This document shows, piece after piece, positions 27,630-37,400 of a stretch of DNA of 55,118 nt (the stretch's first letter is position 1; each line of letters opens with the position of its first letter). The DNA lies in NCBI GenBank assembly GCA_965659845.1, contig CBFHXS010000005.1, positions 1 to 55,118 on the forward strand, read 5' to 3'. This stretch comes from Brumimicrobium sp965659845. GTDB taxonomy: Bacteria > Bacteroidota > Bacteroidia > Flavobacteriales_D > Crocinitomicaceae. The notes under the pieces were generated by a model that was given only the letters and a program-made list of their open reading frames with translations, was not told the DNA's origin and ran no database searches. The position numbers and the translations under genes were made by a program.

Positions 27630-28274
27630 ATGAACTTTGTGGATATTATCATTATTGTTCCGCTAATTTATGCGGCTTGGGTCGGCTTTAAAAAAGGCCT
27701 TGTGATTGAGGTTTTTACTTTGTTAGCCCTACTTGTTGGGATCTATGCTGGAATTCATTTTTCCGATTGGACGTCGGAGTTGATCAAAGATAATATGGAT
27801 ATTGAAGGTAAGTATCTTCCTGTTGTCGCATTTACATTGACGTTTTTAGCTGTTGGAGCAATGGTTTTTTTTGCAGGAAAGATGATCGAACGAATGTTAA
27901 AGGTCGTGAACCTTAGTCCACTAAATAAGGCGTTTGGACTACTTTTCGGGTTGATCAAAATGGTGTATACGTTAAGTATATTGATCATTTTACTGGAAAC
28001 TTACGATGAAAGAGGGGATTTTATTCCTGAAGACATTAAGTCAGAATCGTTGTTATATGAGCCTGTGAAAGTGACCGCTACTGCTACTATTCCAGCTATA
28101 GAAGAGAGCACGATCTGGATGAAAAATAATGTGAGCAATGGTCTTTTCGAAGGGCAGGATGTCTCATTAGAGAATATCAGAGAACTCAAGCATACCGCAG
28201 ACAGTCTCGGAATTACCCTAGAAGACTTGAAAGAACTGAAACGAGCAAAAGACTCGTTGGATAACGCACAATAA
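27630..28274 (+). CDS. CvpA-family membrane protein
   Basis: A 214-residue inner-membrane protein with four predicted membrane segments (about 2-20, 25-45, 60-82, 100-120). FVDIIIIVPLIYAAWVGFKKGLVIEVFTLL-like residues at the start and AGKMIERMLKVVNLSPLNKAFGLLFGLIK in the middle are typical of CvpA (colicin V production) proteins. After residue 125 a hydrophilic tail with charged helices is predicted. The exact function of CvpA is not settled; it has been tied to envelope homeostasis. TAATTTTG ends four bases before the ATG, so the mRNA should be leaderless. The next gene begins 3 bases after the stop. Confidence 0.9.
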   Translation: MNFVDIIIIVPLIYAAWVGFKKGLVIEVFTLLALLVGIYAGIHFSDWTSELIKDNMDIEGKYLPVVAFTLTFLAVGAMVFFAGKMIERMLKVVNLSPLNKAFGLLFGLIKMVYTLSILIILLETYDERGDFIPEDIKSESLLYEPVKVTATATIPAIEESTIWMKNNVSNGLFEGQDVSLENIRELKHTADSLGITLEDLKELKRAKDSLDNAQ

Positions 28275-28277
28275 ATT

Positions 28278-28790
28278 ATGGGAAGAGTAAGCGTTCTTCT
28301 AATTATAATGTTCATCTTGTTGTCAGCATCTGCATTGTCACAAAAGAAAAAGAAGCCACTAATTGATCCAAGCGTCAAGAAGCTAGGCCCATACTTTGGT
28401 ATACAACAAGGAAGATATACCGTTGGAGAAATTGGAATGGAGTTTCAACACAAAGACATTCGATTGAAGAAACCAAAAACCAATGCTTTTCATTTGGGTC
28501 TTGGATATAACATTCCAAATAATGCTCTTCAAGTAAATGGTGGATATTGGCATAAGCCGAGTCGCTTAGACCTAACTTATGGAGTAGATGTTTGCTTACG
28601 ATCTGACTTTGACGCTGAGCGTTTTGGAATCTCTCCAGTTGTTGGATACAAAATCTTCGGATTTCATATCCGTGCAGGATACATGCTATTAACCCCATCG
28701 GAGACATTCATAGCGACGAATCAGTTGTTTATCAATCTACGTTTTACTTTGGTAAATAATAGAGATTTTGATTGGAACAAACGAAAATAA
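28278..28790 (+). CDS. Small exported protein, predicted outer-membrane barrel-like
   Basis: A 170-residue protein. A signal peptide (1-21, ending ASALSQ) and a Lys-rich stretch (KKKKP) precede about eight amphipathic strands rich in Gly, Tyr and Phe (GPYFGIQQGRYTVGEIGMEFQ, FHLGLGYNI, GFHIRAGYML), ending in LFINLRFTLVNN. That pattern suggests a small beta-barrel or an envelope beta protein. I do not recognise a family. It starts 3 bases after cvpA and shares its transcript; the unusual partner makes a joint envelope role likely but unproven. Confidence 0.65.
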   Translation: MGRVSVLLIIMFILLSASALSQKKKKPLIDPSVKKLGPYFGIQQGRYTVGEIGMEFQHKDIRLKKPKTNAFHLGLGYNIPNNALQVNGGYWHKPSRLDLTYGVDVCLRSDFDAERFGISPVVGYKIFGFHIRAGYMLLTPSETFIATNQLFINLRFTLVNNRDFDWNKRK

Positions 28791-28792
28791 AA

Positions 28793-28820
28793 AAAGCCGC
28801 CTCAATCAAGAGACGACTTT
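28793..28820 (-). terminator. Bidirectional hairpin terminator between convergent genes
   Basis: Stem 28793-28803 with 28810-28820 (two mismatches), 6-base loop. On the minus strand it is followed by TTTTTATTTT, a strong tail for the lipoprotein gene; it also lies 2 bases past the plus-strand stop at 28790. Confidence 0.75.
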
Positions 28821-28841
28821 CACTCTATTGTTCTCTACGGT

Positions 28842-29672
28842 CTACTGTTCGAGTATAATGGTACGCTCAACTTTATTGAACGGACCTTCAATGTAATTCC
28901 CTTCTGAATCTACAAGCTCTAAAGAGATCGTGTTTTCTCCCATTGGTAGACCTTCAACTGCATAAGGCGCCCAATCGTAGATTGTAAATTCTTTTCCATT
29001 TATCGTTGCTTTTACCTTGTTCCCAACTTTGGACAAGTTAGTATTGATCAAGAAAAAATCTAGCATGACTTTCTCAGTGTCTTTTCCTTTATATGTTCCC
29101 TTTGGCCTACTGTAAAAAAGATGAGGTGCTTCGAAATCAACATCCATCATTTGGTTTTCCGCCGGCTCACCTACTCGGAATTTCTTTAGGACGTATGAGT
29201 GCTCATTTTTGACAGCCATATGATAGGATCTAGATAGAAAAGCCAGCATCACATGATCTCCTACAGGTAGTTCTTTTGCAAATTCCTCGTCATACTTCGC
29301 TCCATAAGGACCATTATTCAAAATAAAATGAACGTGTTGTCCTTTCGCTGAGTTTGCCAGACCCATTTCCAGGGCGTCTGATGTTTGTTCTTTCAATGAA
29401 TAGTTCTCAACATTGAATTGGAACTTATTTTCTCCTGCCATTAGCATTTCGGTTGATGGCTGTTTAAGGCTCAACTTGGCATCAGAAAACATTTCGAAAG
29501 ATTCTATTTTGGTAAGCGTTATTTCATTTTTCTCTTCGAATTGGTCGTCTGATTTATTTTCTGTTTTATCTTCTTTTGGATTACTTTTCATTTCTGTATT
29601 TTCTTCATTATTACAGCTGATTAATCCAAACATTAATAAGGTAATGATTAAATACGTCTTTGTTTTTAACAT
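28842..29672 (-). CDS. Predicted surface or periplasmic lipoprotein
   Basis: A 276-residue protein. The signal sequence ends in a lipobox, GLISC (Cys20), so it is a lipoprotein. Acidic and Asn residues right after the Cys (NNEENTEMK) resemble Bacteroidota signals for surface display. A Lys/Glu-rich linker (26-50) precedes a beta domain with QFNVENYSLKEQT, KGQHVHFILNNGPY, GDHVMLAFLSRSYHMAVK and FYSRPKGTYKGKDTEKV, ending YIEGPFNKVERTIIL. Related flavobacterial proteins are sometimes labelled phosphopeptide-binding; I recall that name but cannot support it from sequence. It is a single-gene unit: convergent with the cvpA operon, divergent from the sbcD-like gene, with a strong terminator. Confidence 0.75.
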   Translation of the reverse strand: MLKTKTYLIITLLMFGLISCNNEENTEMKSNPKEDKTENKSDDQFEEKNEITLTKIESFEMFSDAKLSLKQPSTEMLMAGENKFQFNVENYSLKEQTSDALEMGLANSAKGQHVHFILNNGPYGAKYDEEFAKELPVGDHVMLAFLSRSYHMAVKNEHSYVLKKFRVGEPAENQMMDVDFEAPHLFYSRPKGTYKGKDTEKVMLDFFLINTNLSKVGNKVKATINGKEFTIYDWAPYAVEGLPMGENTISLELVDSEGNYIEGPFNKVERTIILEQ

Positions 29673-29797
29673 AAGTCTTTTCGTTTTGATTTTTTTTATT
29701 CAACAAAGACTCCCTGGGTGATGTTCACTTTTTCATGAATACCCTTTTAAGTAAAATGGTGTGAACTTGAGCTGGATTTAAATCTCATGAATCTTTT

Positions 29798-29805
29798 TAT
29801 CTTTG
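29798..29805 (+). promoter_or_regulatory. -7 promoter element of the nuclease pair
   Basis: TATCTTTG ends 14 bases before ATG at 29820. It lies downstream of the alternative in-frame ATG at 29787, so that start would not be on the mRNA. Confidence 0.6.
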
Positions 29806-29819
29806 AACAAACCCTCGTC

Positions 29820-31097
29820 ATGGCCAATTTCAAATTCATACATGCTGCCGATCTTCATATTGAAAGCCCATATAAAGGGGTGAGTAAATTGAATGAGGCA
29901 CTTGGAAGTGCACTTGTTGAGCATGGGGTTCGGGCATATGAAGCCTTGATTGAGTGCGCTCTTGAAGAACAAGTTGATTTTGTGTTAATTGCAGGAGACA
30001 GTTTCGACAGTGAATCTGGAAGTTTGAGTGCTCAATATCGATTTGTAAAAGGTTTGGAAAGATTATGCCAGGCAGACATTCCTGTATATATCATATGTGG
30101 AAATCACGACCCTTTGAATAGCTGGTCGGATCATTTGAAACTTCCTGAAAATGTTGTTCTTTTTCAGCCCAATGAGGTCCAACAGCACTCGGTAAAAAAA
30201 GGTGACGAAGCAATTGCTGAGATCTATGGTGTGAGCTTTGGTCAGAAAGAAGAGTATGAAAATCTCGCAAAGCAATTTAGTCGCAACGATAAAAGTTCAT
30301 TTTCGATTGGATTGTTGCACGGAACGGTTGCAGGAAATGATTCTCACACTCCGTATTGCCCTTTTGATCTAGATACGCTGCGGACGTCAAATTTAGATTA
30401 TTGGGCATTAGGTCATATACACAAACGAGAAGTCCTTTCAGAAAGCAACCCTATGGTAGTATATCCGGGAAACATTCAAGGGCGTCATTTCAATGAAACT
30501 GGAGTAAAGGGCTGTTCTTTAGTTGCTGTAGATCAAGGAAAAGTGAATAATCACTCACTTGTTTCTTTGTCGAAAGTCGTATACGATTATACAGAATTGA
30601 ATGTAGATGGATTTGAAAGTTTAGCGGACTTCACGAGTGCGCTTGAGCATCTTAAATTGGAATTAAATAATGAGCAATCATTTTTGTTGCGCATTCGACT
30701 CAAAGGAAAAACTGCATTGCACAGTACCTTTTCTAACCATGACGAAATGCAAGCGCTGATCGATGAGATCAATGCCCAAAATGATTATCTACAACGATTC
30801 GTTTTTATAGATAAATGCATCAATGAAACTCTTCCAGAAATCGACTTAGAAGCACGAAAAAACTCTTCTGATTTTATTGCCGATTTATTGCAGCGCTTTG
30901 ATGATTACCAGACCAAACCTGAAGATCAGTCGGCGCTGATCGAAAAGGTCATGAAGGAACTCACCGGCTCAAAAGCAGGACGAGCACTGAACGAAACAAA
31001 TTTTAAAGACGAGGTTCAATTAGACCTGGAAAGCCTTTTGGAAACTGCAAAATGGAAATGTGTTGCAGGACTGATAAAAAATCAAAATGAATCGTGA
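29820..31097 (+). CDS. SbcD/Mre11/YhaO-like DNA repair nuclease
   Basis: A 425-residue calcineurin-like phosphoesterase, the nuclease partner of an SbcC/Rad50-like ATPase. The metal-binding motifs are intact: FIHAADLHIESP (D-x-H), LIAGDSFDSES (GD), ICGNHDP (GNHD), LLHGTVAG and LGHIHKRE (GHxH). The C-terminal half is a capping and helical region. Residues after the initial Met (MANFKFIHAADLHIESPYKGV) match the family start and the promoter lies between the two possible ATGs, so I use 29820. The ATPase gene begins within the stop codon (GTGA overlap at 31094), so the two are translationally coupled. Confidence 0.92.
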   Translation: MANFKFIHAADLHIESPYKGVSKLNEALGSALVEHGVRAYEALIECALEEQVDFVLIAGDSFDSESGSLSAQYRFVKGLERLCQADIPVYIICGNHDPLNSWSDHLKLPENVVLFQPNEVQQHSVKKGDEAIAEIYGVSFGQKEEYENLAKQFSRNDKSSFSIGLLHGTVAGNDSHTPYCPFDLDTLRTSNLDYWALGHIHKREVLSESNPMVVYPGNIQGRHFNETGVKGCSLVAVDQGKVNNHSLVSLSKVVYDYTELNVDGFESLADFTSALEHLKLELNNEQSFLLRIRLKGKTALHSTFSNHDEMQALIDEINAQNDYLQRFVFIDKCINETLPEIDLEARKNSSDFIADLLQRFDDYQTKPEDQSALIEKVMKELTGSKAGRALNETNFKDEVQLDLESLLETAKWKCVAGLIKNQNES

Positions 31098-33982
31098 ACA
31101 TCGTTAGAATACATATAGATGGGTTCGGAGTCTTTCACGACAAGAATGTAAATGGATTTCAAAAAGGAGTCAATGTTCTTTACGGCCCAAACGAAGCAGG
31201 AAAGTCAACCTTACTTGATTTTATTCGGTTTACGCTTTTCGAATATCCGAGATATAAAGACGAGAGGAGACCACCCCTTGCTGGAGGTAATCATGGTGGA
31301 AAGCTCTTCTTAAACGATAGTTCAGACCAGGGTTTTTCTATATACAGAAACGGGAATGGAAAGGACGTAGCATTTGAACAAAATGGACAAGAAACGGAGA
31401 GCCTTCAAACCTATCGAAGTTTAATTGGTAATGCCTCAATTGATCTATACAAGAATGTATATGCGGTAACGCTGGATGAATTACTTAATGTAAATCAGCT
31501 TAGTGATTCTGGTATGGAGGATCGCATTTTCAGTATGGGAATGGGTCTGGCTGGTGTGGACTTTGGCAAGTTCGAAAAAGGATTGGTCAGTCATTCGGAA
31601 GAATATTATAAAGCAAGAGGTTCTACCCAAGTGCTGGTTAACTTGGTTGATCAAATTCAAGAAAAAGAATCTGCGATTCGGGCGTTGAAAGGAAAACTGA
31701 GTGAGTACGATCGCCTTTCCAGTCAAAAAGACGAGTTAGAAAACACTTTGTCAGAATTACAGCAATCGAGGGAAGAACTGAGTAACGCAAAGAATAAATA
31801 CGCGGACTATTCACGAGCTTATGAACCTTATGTTAATTATAAAGTTGCTGCTGAGGAACTAAATAAATTAGGAGAAACAACTCATTTTCCTGCTAAGCTT
31901 AAAGAAGACTTTGAATCCTGTGAGGGGCAAATTAAAGCTACGACAACCGAGCTTGATAAACTCGAACAATCTGTAAGTCAATTAAATGAGGAAATTACGA
32001 GTGTGTTATGGAAAGAAGAGTTTGCCGAACATACACATTTACTCGACTTCTTTAAAACGAATGTGAAGCTTTATCAAGAAGCGCTTTCATCTATTTCACA
32101 AGCGAAAGAAAAATCACGATTCACAAATAATTCGAGGGAACAGATTCTTCAAAAATTGGGAGATGGCTTTAAGGAAGAGCAACTATTATCGATCGAAGGG
32201 ACTTTTGAGTTAAGGTCTATGGCGTCTGAAATTGTTGAACAGAAACAACGATTGCAACGTCAATTAGATGCGAAGCTAGAACTTTACAATCGGTCAGAAA
32301 AAGACGAAAAACGATTGTTAAATCAGCAAATTCAGCAGCAGGGTGAGTTGAAGTCTTTACCAATTAATACTGATTCAGAGCGTGAAAAAGCAAGGAATAG
32401 AAAAACAGAATTGGATACTGCTTTTCAGAAAGCTTTACAAGGAAGAGTGCCCACTGAATCATCAAAAACACCACTAATCGTTGCAATAGTTTTTTTAGTG
32501 GCAGGATTAGCCCTTTTCGCAATTAATTTTTTAGCGGCAGGAATTGTTTTGGGATTAGCTGTACTTAGCTTGATTTTTGTTCTATCAACGAAGCAGAAAA
32601 CAACAGGCACATCAGAAAGTGTAAATGCCAATTCAATCAACAAAGAAATCGAATCGCTGAAATCAAGTATTGAAAAGTACGATGATATAAAGGGAACTCA
32701 TGATAGAATTACTCATGAATTAGAGCAATCTCAAAAAGAAGTCAAACAGATCAAAGCTGATTTAGCTGAATTGAAAATAGCTTTAAACGAACTAGATAGT
32801 CAATGGGCAGAAGAGCTTAGGCAGAAGGGACTTCCCGCAGATATTTCTGCTCAGCGAATAGGTGATTTCCTAACAAATGTTGATGAGTTGAAAAGACTCA
32901 GCCTGGAATTAAATGAATCCAAAAGAACGATTGAGAGTAATCAGAAACACATCAAGCAGTTTGAGGAAAAGCTAAAGTCTATTTTTCCAGATCAAGATAG
33001 TTTTGAATCAGAAACAATTTATGAACTCATTAAGTCTTTAGAAGCGCAGGAAAAAGCCCAGGGCAATAAAGACCTATTGGAAGATCAGCTTAAAAAGAAA
33101 AATCAAGAATTAGCGAATGCCGCATCGGTTGCAAGTCAACTTGAAAAAGAGAAAAAAGAATTGTTAGCTCAGGCAAATGTGCAGAATTCAGAAGATTTTT
33201 ATAAAGCGATTGAAAAACAAGGCCAATGGGACCAGTTGCAGGCGAAAAAAGAAAATGCCGCAAGCACCATCAAGACTATCTGCGGAGCTGATCAGTTGGA
33301 AAACACTTTGCAGGAATTAGAACATTTTACTCCTTCTGAACTAAGTACAAAAAAAGAAAATACGGAGAGCGACTATGAAACGGTTAAGCAAAAATATGAT
33401 GAGATAAACCGTGAGCTAGCCACTATTAATACAGAGATTAGACATATCCTGGAACCAGATGAAATGTATGGGCTCCAAAATGAAAAGGAGAGCTTACAAG
33501 AAAGACTGAAAGAGGAAACAAAAGAATGGTTGACAACAAAGCTTGCTTTGGAGGTCTTGAATGAGAGTAAACAACGGTATGAACAAGAACGTCAGCCCGA
33601 AGTAATTACTCAAACACGCAAGTATTTCAAGGCGATCACGGAAAACGCTTATGAAGATCTTCGCATATCACTAAGTGAAAAACATGTGAGTATTATTGAT
33701 AACCGCGGACGTCATAAAACAGTGGAAGAGTTAAGTAGAGGTACACGAGAGCAACTATTATTAGCGCTGAGACTTGGTTTGATCGAGGAATATGAGAAAA
33801 ACGCTGAGCCTCTGCCGGTTGCACTTGATGATATTATGGTTAATTTCGATGTACACCGAGCTGAAAATTTAGCAAAGGTGTTAACTGATTTCGCGAAAGA
33901 TCGTCAAGTGGTTCTTTTTACCTGTCACGAACATACACGTGACCTATTCAAAGAGAAAGGAGCAACAATAATTAATTGGTAA
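31094..33982 (+). CDS. YhaN/SbcC/Rad50-like ATPase with membrane hairpin in the coiled coil
   Basis: A 962-residue ABC-type ATPase, partner of the upstream nuclease. N-terminal lobe: IHIDGFGVFHDK and Walker A YGPNEAGKSTLLDF (about 30-43). Long coiled coils (about 170-450 and 510-860) follow, then the C-terminal lobe with signature LSRGTREQLLLALRLGL, Walker B PVALDDIMVNFD and the H-loop VVLFTCHEHT. At the midpoint (about 458-500) lie two hydrophobic segments, LIVAIVFLVAGLALFAINF and AAGIVLGLAVLSLIFVL, where Rad50/SbcC would carry the CxxC zinc hook; no CxxC is present. This fits the YhaN family. Translation starts at GTG in a 4-base GTGA overlap with the nuclease stop. Confidence 0.92.
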   Translation: MNIVRIHIDGFGVFHDKNVNGFQKGVNVLYGPNEAGKSTLLDFIRFTLFEYPRYKDERRPPLAGGNHGGKLFLNDSSDQGFSIYRNGNGKDVAFEQNGQETESLQTYRSLIGNASIDLYKNVYAVTLDELLNVNQLSDSGMEDRIFSMGMGLAGVDFGKFEKGLVSHSEEYYKARGSTQVLVNLVDQIQEKESAIRALKGKLSEYDRLSSQKDELENTLSELQQSREELSNAKNKYADYSRAYEPYVNYKVAAEELNKLGETTHFPAKLKEDFESCEGQIKATTTELDKLEQSVSQLNEEITSVLWKEEFAEHTHLLDFFKTNVKLYQEALSSISQAKEKSRFTNNSREQILQKLGDGFKEEQLLSIEGTFELRSMASEIVEQKQRLQRQLDAKLELYNRSEKDEKRLLNQQIQQQGELKSLPINTDSEREKARNRKTELDTAFQKALQGRVPTESSKTPLIVAIVFLVAGLALFAINFLAAGIVLGLAVLSLIFVLSTKQKTTGTSESVNANSINKEIESLKSSIEKYDDIKGTHDRITHELEQSQKEVKQIKADLAELKIALNELDSQWAEELRQKGLPADISAQRIGDFLTNVDELKRLSLELNESKRTIESNQKHIKQFEEKLKSIFPDQDSFESETIYELIKSLEAQEKAQGNKDLLEDQLKKKNQELANAASVASQLEKEKKELLAQANVQNSEDFYKAIEKQGQWDQLQAKKENAASTIKTICGADQLENTLQELEHFTPSELSTKKENTESDYETVKQKYDEINRELATINTEIRHILEPDEMYGLQNEKESLQERLKEETKEWLTTKLALEVLNESKQRYEQERQPEVITQTRKYFKAITENAYEDLRISLSEKHVSIIDNRGRHKTVEELSRGTREQLLLALRLGLIEEYEKNAEPLPVALDDIMVNFDVHRAENLAKVLTDFAKDRQVVLFTCHEHTRDLFKEKGATIINW

Positions 33983-33987
33983 TTTGA

Positions 33988-34455
33988 TTACTCCATAAAA
34001 GGCTTCATCTCTTCACTGATTTTTTCACGTAGAGATTTCAACTTCTTTGCATACTCTGCAAGTTTCTTTTCTTTTTCCGTGCTAGGCGCCCAAGATCTTA
34101 CTTTTTGAGGTTGACCGTCCTCGTCTACCGAAACGAATACAATCACACAATGCGTAGTTTTTTCAAATTCCTTTTCAAAGTTTTTTGAGAATACATCAAC
34201 TGCAATGTGAATGCTAGAATTGCCTGTATGTATTACAGTTGCATCCACTTTCACAATATCTCCGATACTTATTGGCTTAAGAAAACGGATTCCTCCAACA
34301 TATACTGTAACACAATACGTACCTGACCAAGTTCGTGCACACGTATAAGCAGCTTGATCAATCCACTTCATAACTACACCACCATGAACTTTACCGCCAA
34401 AGTTTACATCTGTGGGTTCACTAATAAATTGAAATGAAGTTGTGTTTTGTGGCAT
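33988..34455 (-). CDS. Hotdog-fold acyl-CoA thioesterase (YciA/BACH type)
   Basis: A 155-residue cytoplasmic enzyme that hydrolyses acyl-CoA to fatty acid and CoA. The 4HBT hotdog core carries FISEPTDVNFGGKVHGGVVMKWID with the helix start of the active site (Asn/Asp), YVGGIRFLKPISIGDIVKV and SIHIAVDVFSKN, ending HCVIVFVSVDEDG. It is 10 bases downstream of ileS on the same strand, with AAGGAG close to the ATG, so it is likely co-transcribed. Its stop lies 5 bases from the stop of the convergent ATPase gene. Confidence 0.92.
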   Translation of the reverse strand: MPQNTTSFQFISEPTDVNFGGKVHGGVVMKWIDQAAYTCARTWSGTYCVTVYVGGIRFLKPISIGDIVKVDATVIHTGNSSIHIAVDVFSKNFEKEFEKTTHCVIVFVSVDEDGQPQKVRSWAPSTEKEKKLAEYAKKLKSLREKISEEMKPFME

Positions 34456-34465
34456 TGCTCCTTTA

Positions 34466-37400
34466 TTAGACCTTCACTAATCCTACTTTCGTATCTCCTT
34501 CGTTTTCAATATCAGCTACGAACTCTGTTCCTTCAATAGAACCCACATTGATCGCATCAGCAAGAACTTCAGCGGCGATATAATCTTTATTCGATTCTAT
34601 TGCAGCATTGATCTCTTCGTTAGAGTCAATTGAAACATTGATTTTATCTGTCACTTCAAACCCGGCATCCTTTCGGAAGTTTTGAATACGATTGACAATT
34701 TCTCGAGCGATACCTTCTTTCCTTAACTCAGGTGAAATCGTGATATCCATAGCAACTGTAACACCGTTTTCAGAAGTCACAAGCCATCCCGGAATATCAT
34801 CCGTTTCAATTTCGAAGTCATTCATGTCAAGTTCGATTTGCTTTCCATTGACTTCACCCGACCAACCATTGTTGTTTTCAACAGCGGCGATTTCTTTTTC
34901 ACCCCATTGATTGACCATTCCAGCAATAGACTTCATATGCTTTCCATATTTTGGCCCTATCGTCTTGAAATTAGGTTTGATTTTTTTTGTAAGAACACCA
35001 GCAGTATCCTCAAGCAATTCAAGTTGCTTTACATTGATCTCAGATAAAATCAAATCTTGTACATGTTCTATTCGAGATTTGAAACTAGGGTCAAGTATTG
35101 GAACCATGATCTTTTGTAATGGTTGACGAACGCGGATCTTTTCTTTCTTACGCAGACTCAATGCCATGGAAGAAACCTGTTGTGCGATTTCCATTTGAGC
35201 CTCTAATTCTGTATCGATATCAGCTTCAACTGCCCTAGGGAAGTTAGCCAAGTGTACAGAGGTGGCATCATGACGCTTAGCAACCTTGTTTAAGTCACTG
35301 AACAACTCATCCGAATAAAATGGGGCGATCGGTGAACTTAGCACAGCTATGGTCTCTAAACATTCAAATAGTGTCTGGTATGCAGAAATCTTGTCCTGTG
35401 TATAATCACCTTTCCAGAAACGTCTTCTACATAGACGAACGTACCAATTCGATAATTGATCATTCACAAAGCTTTGTATCAGTCGTCCAGCTTTTGTTGG
35501 CTCAAATGTTTCGAAAGCGTTATCCACTTCTTTGATCAAAGAGTTCAATTTAGAAATGATCCATCGATCAATTTCTGGCCTTTGAGCAATTGAAATAGGG
35601 TCTTCTTGATATGTAAAACCATCGATGTTCGCATACAAGCTAAAGAAAGAATAGGTATTATATAAAGTACCAAAGAACTTACGTTGTGTTTCTTTGATTC
35701 CTTCTGTATCAAATTTCAAGTTGTCCCAAGGAGCAGCATTCGTGATCATGTACCAACGCGTTGCATCTGGACCATATTTATCTAATGTTTCAAATGGATC
35801 CACGGCATTTCCTAAACGCTTAGACATCTTTTGTCCATTCTTGTCTAGGACAAGGCCGTTTGAGATCACATTTTTATATGCTACAGAATCAAAAACAGTA
35901 GTTCCAATCGCATGCAGTGTATAGAACCAACCTCTTGTTTGATCAACACCCTCGGCGATAAAGTCACCTGGATACGCTTTATGATCATCAATCATTTCTT
36001 TATTTTCGAAAGGGTAGTGCCATTGTGCATAAGGCATAGACCCTGAATCAAACCAAACATCAATTAGGTCTGATTCACGCTTCATTGGTTTTCCTCCATC
36101 TGAAACAAGCGTAATTTGATCCACGTAGTTCTTGTGTAAGTCTACTTTGTCGTAATTTTCTTGCGACATATCTGAAGGATCAAAGTCTGATAAAGGATTA
36201 TTAACCATAACCCCAGCTTGAACAGCTTTCTCACATTCTTCTTTTAACTGCTTAATGGAAGAGATGCAGATCTGCTCGTCACCTTCTTCGGTTCTCCAGA
36301 TTGGTATTGGAATACCCCAATAACGAGATCTCGATAAGTTCCAATCATTCAAATTCTCCAACCACTTACCGAAACGACCAGTTCCTGTAGATTCCGGTTG
36401 CCAATTGATGGTTTTATTCAACTCCATCATACGGTCTTTTTTATCCGTCACTTTGACGAACCAAGAGTCTAACGGATAATATAAAACAGGTTTATCAGTT
36501 CTCCAGCAGTGCGGGTAACTGTGTTCGTATTTTTCAACTTTAAAAGCTTTGTTTTCCTCTTTCAGTTTAATGGATATAAGCACGTCAACAGACTTTTCGG
36601 GAACTTCTCCATCGTCATAAAATTCATTCTTCACATACATTCCAGCAAACTCTCCTACTTCAGGACGGAACCTTCCTTGAAGGTCCACCAAAGGAACGGG
36701 ATTTCCACGTTCGTCTTCCACTAATAATCCTGGAACACCCGCTTGCTTGCCAACCATGGCATCATCGGCTCCAAAAGTAGGTGCAGTATGCACAACACCT
36801 GTACCATCTTCCGTTGTAACAAAGTCACCAGGGATTACTTGAAAGGCATTTTCTGGATTTTCCATCGGTTGAGCGTAAGGCAACAACTGCTCATAACGCA
36901 TTCCAATTAAATCAGCACCAGTGAACTCAGCCCCAATGAAAAATGGAATTTTCTTTCCTCCTTTTTCATAATTAGATAATTCTTCTTGGTCTTCAACCTG
37001 GAAATAGTTTTTAGAAAACTGCTTGTTTACTAAAGCCTTTGCAACCAATACATGAATTGGCTCAAACGTATATTGGTTATAAGAATGTACTAAAACATAT
37101 TCGATCTTCTTACCTACTGTTAATGCAGTATTTGAAGGAAGCGTCCATGGAGTTGTCGTCCACGCAAGCAAGTGAAGATCTTCTCCGGCAGGAACTTGAT
37201 CAAACACTTTTTGACTTTCTTCATTCTTGATTGCTTTAAACTGAGCAACGCAAGAAGTATCTTTTACATCGCGATAACAACCCGGCTGATTTAATTCATG
37301 TGTCGATAAACCAGTACCGGCCTTTGGTGAATATGGTTGTATAGTATATCCTTTATAAATTAATCCTTTATCGTTTAACTGACTTAAGAGCCACCAAACA

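Noticed and set aside
29787..29820. Longer start of the SbcD-like gene at 29787
   Set aside because: The TATCTTTG promoter at 29798 lies downstream of that ATG, and family alignment begins at MANFKFIHAADLH.
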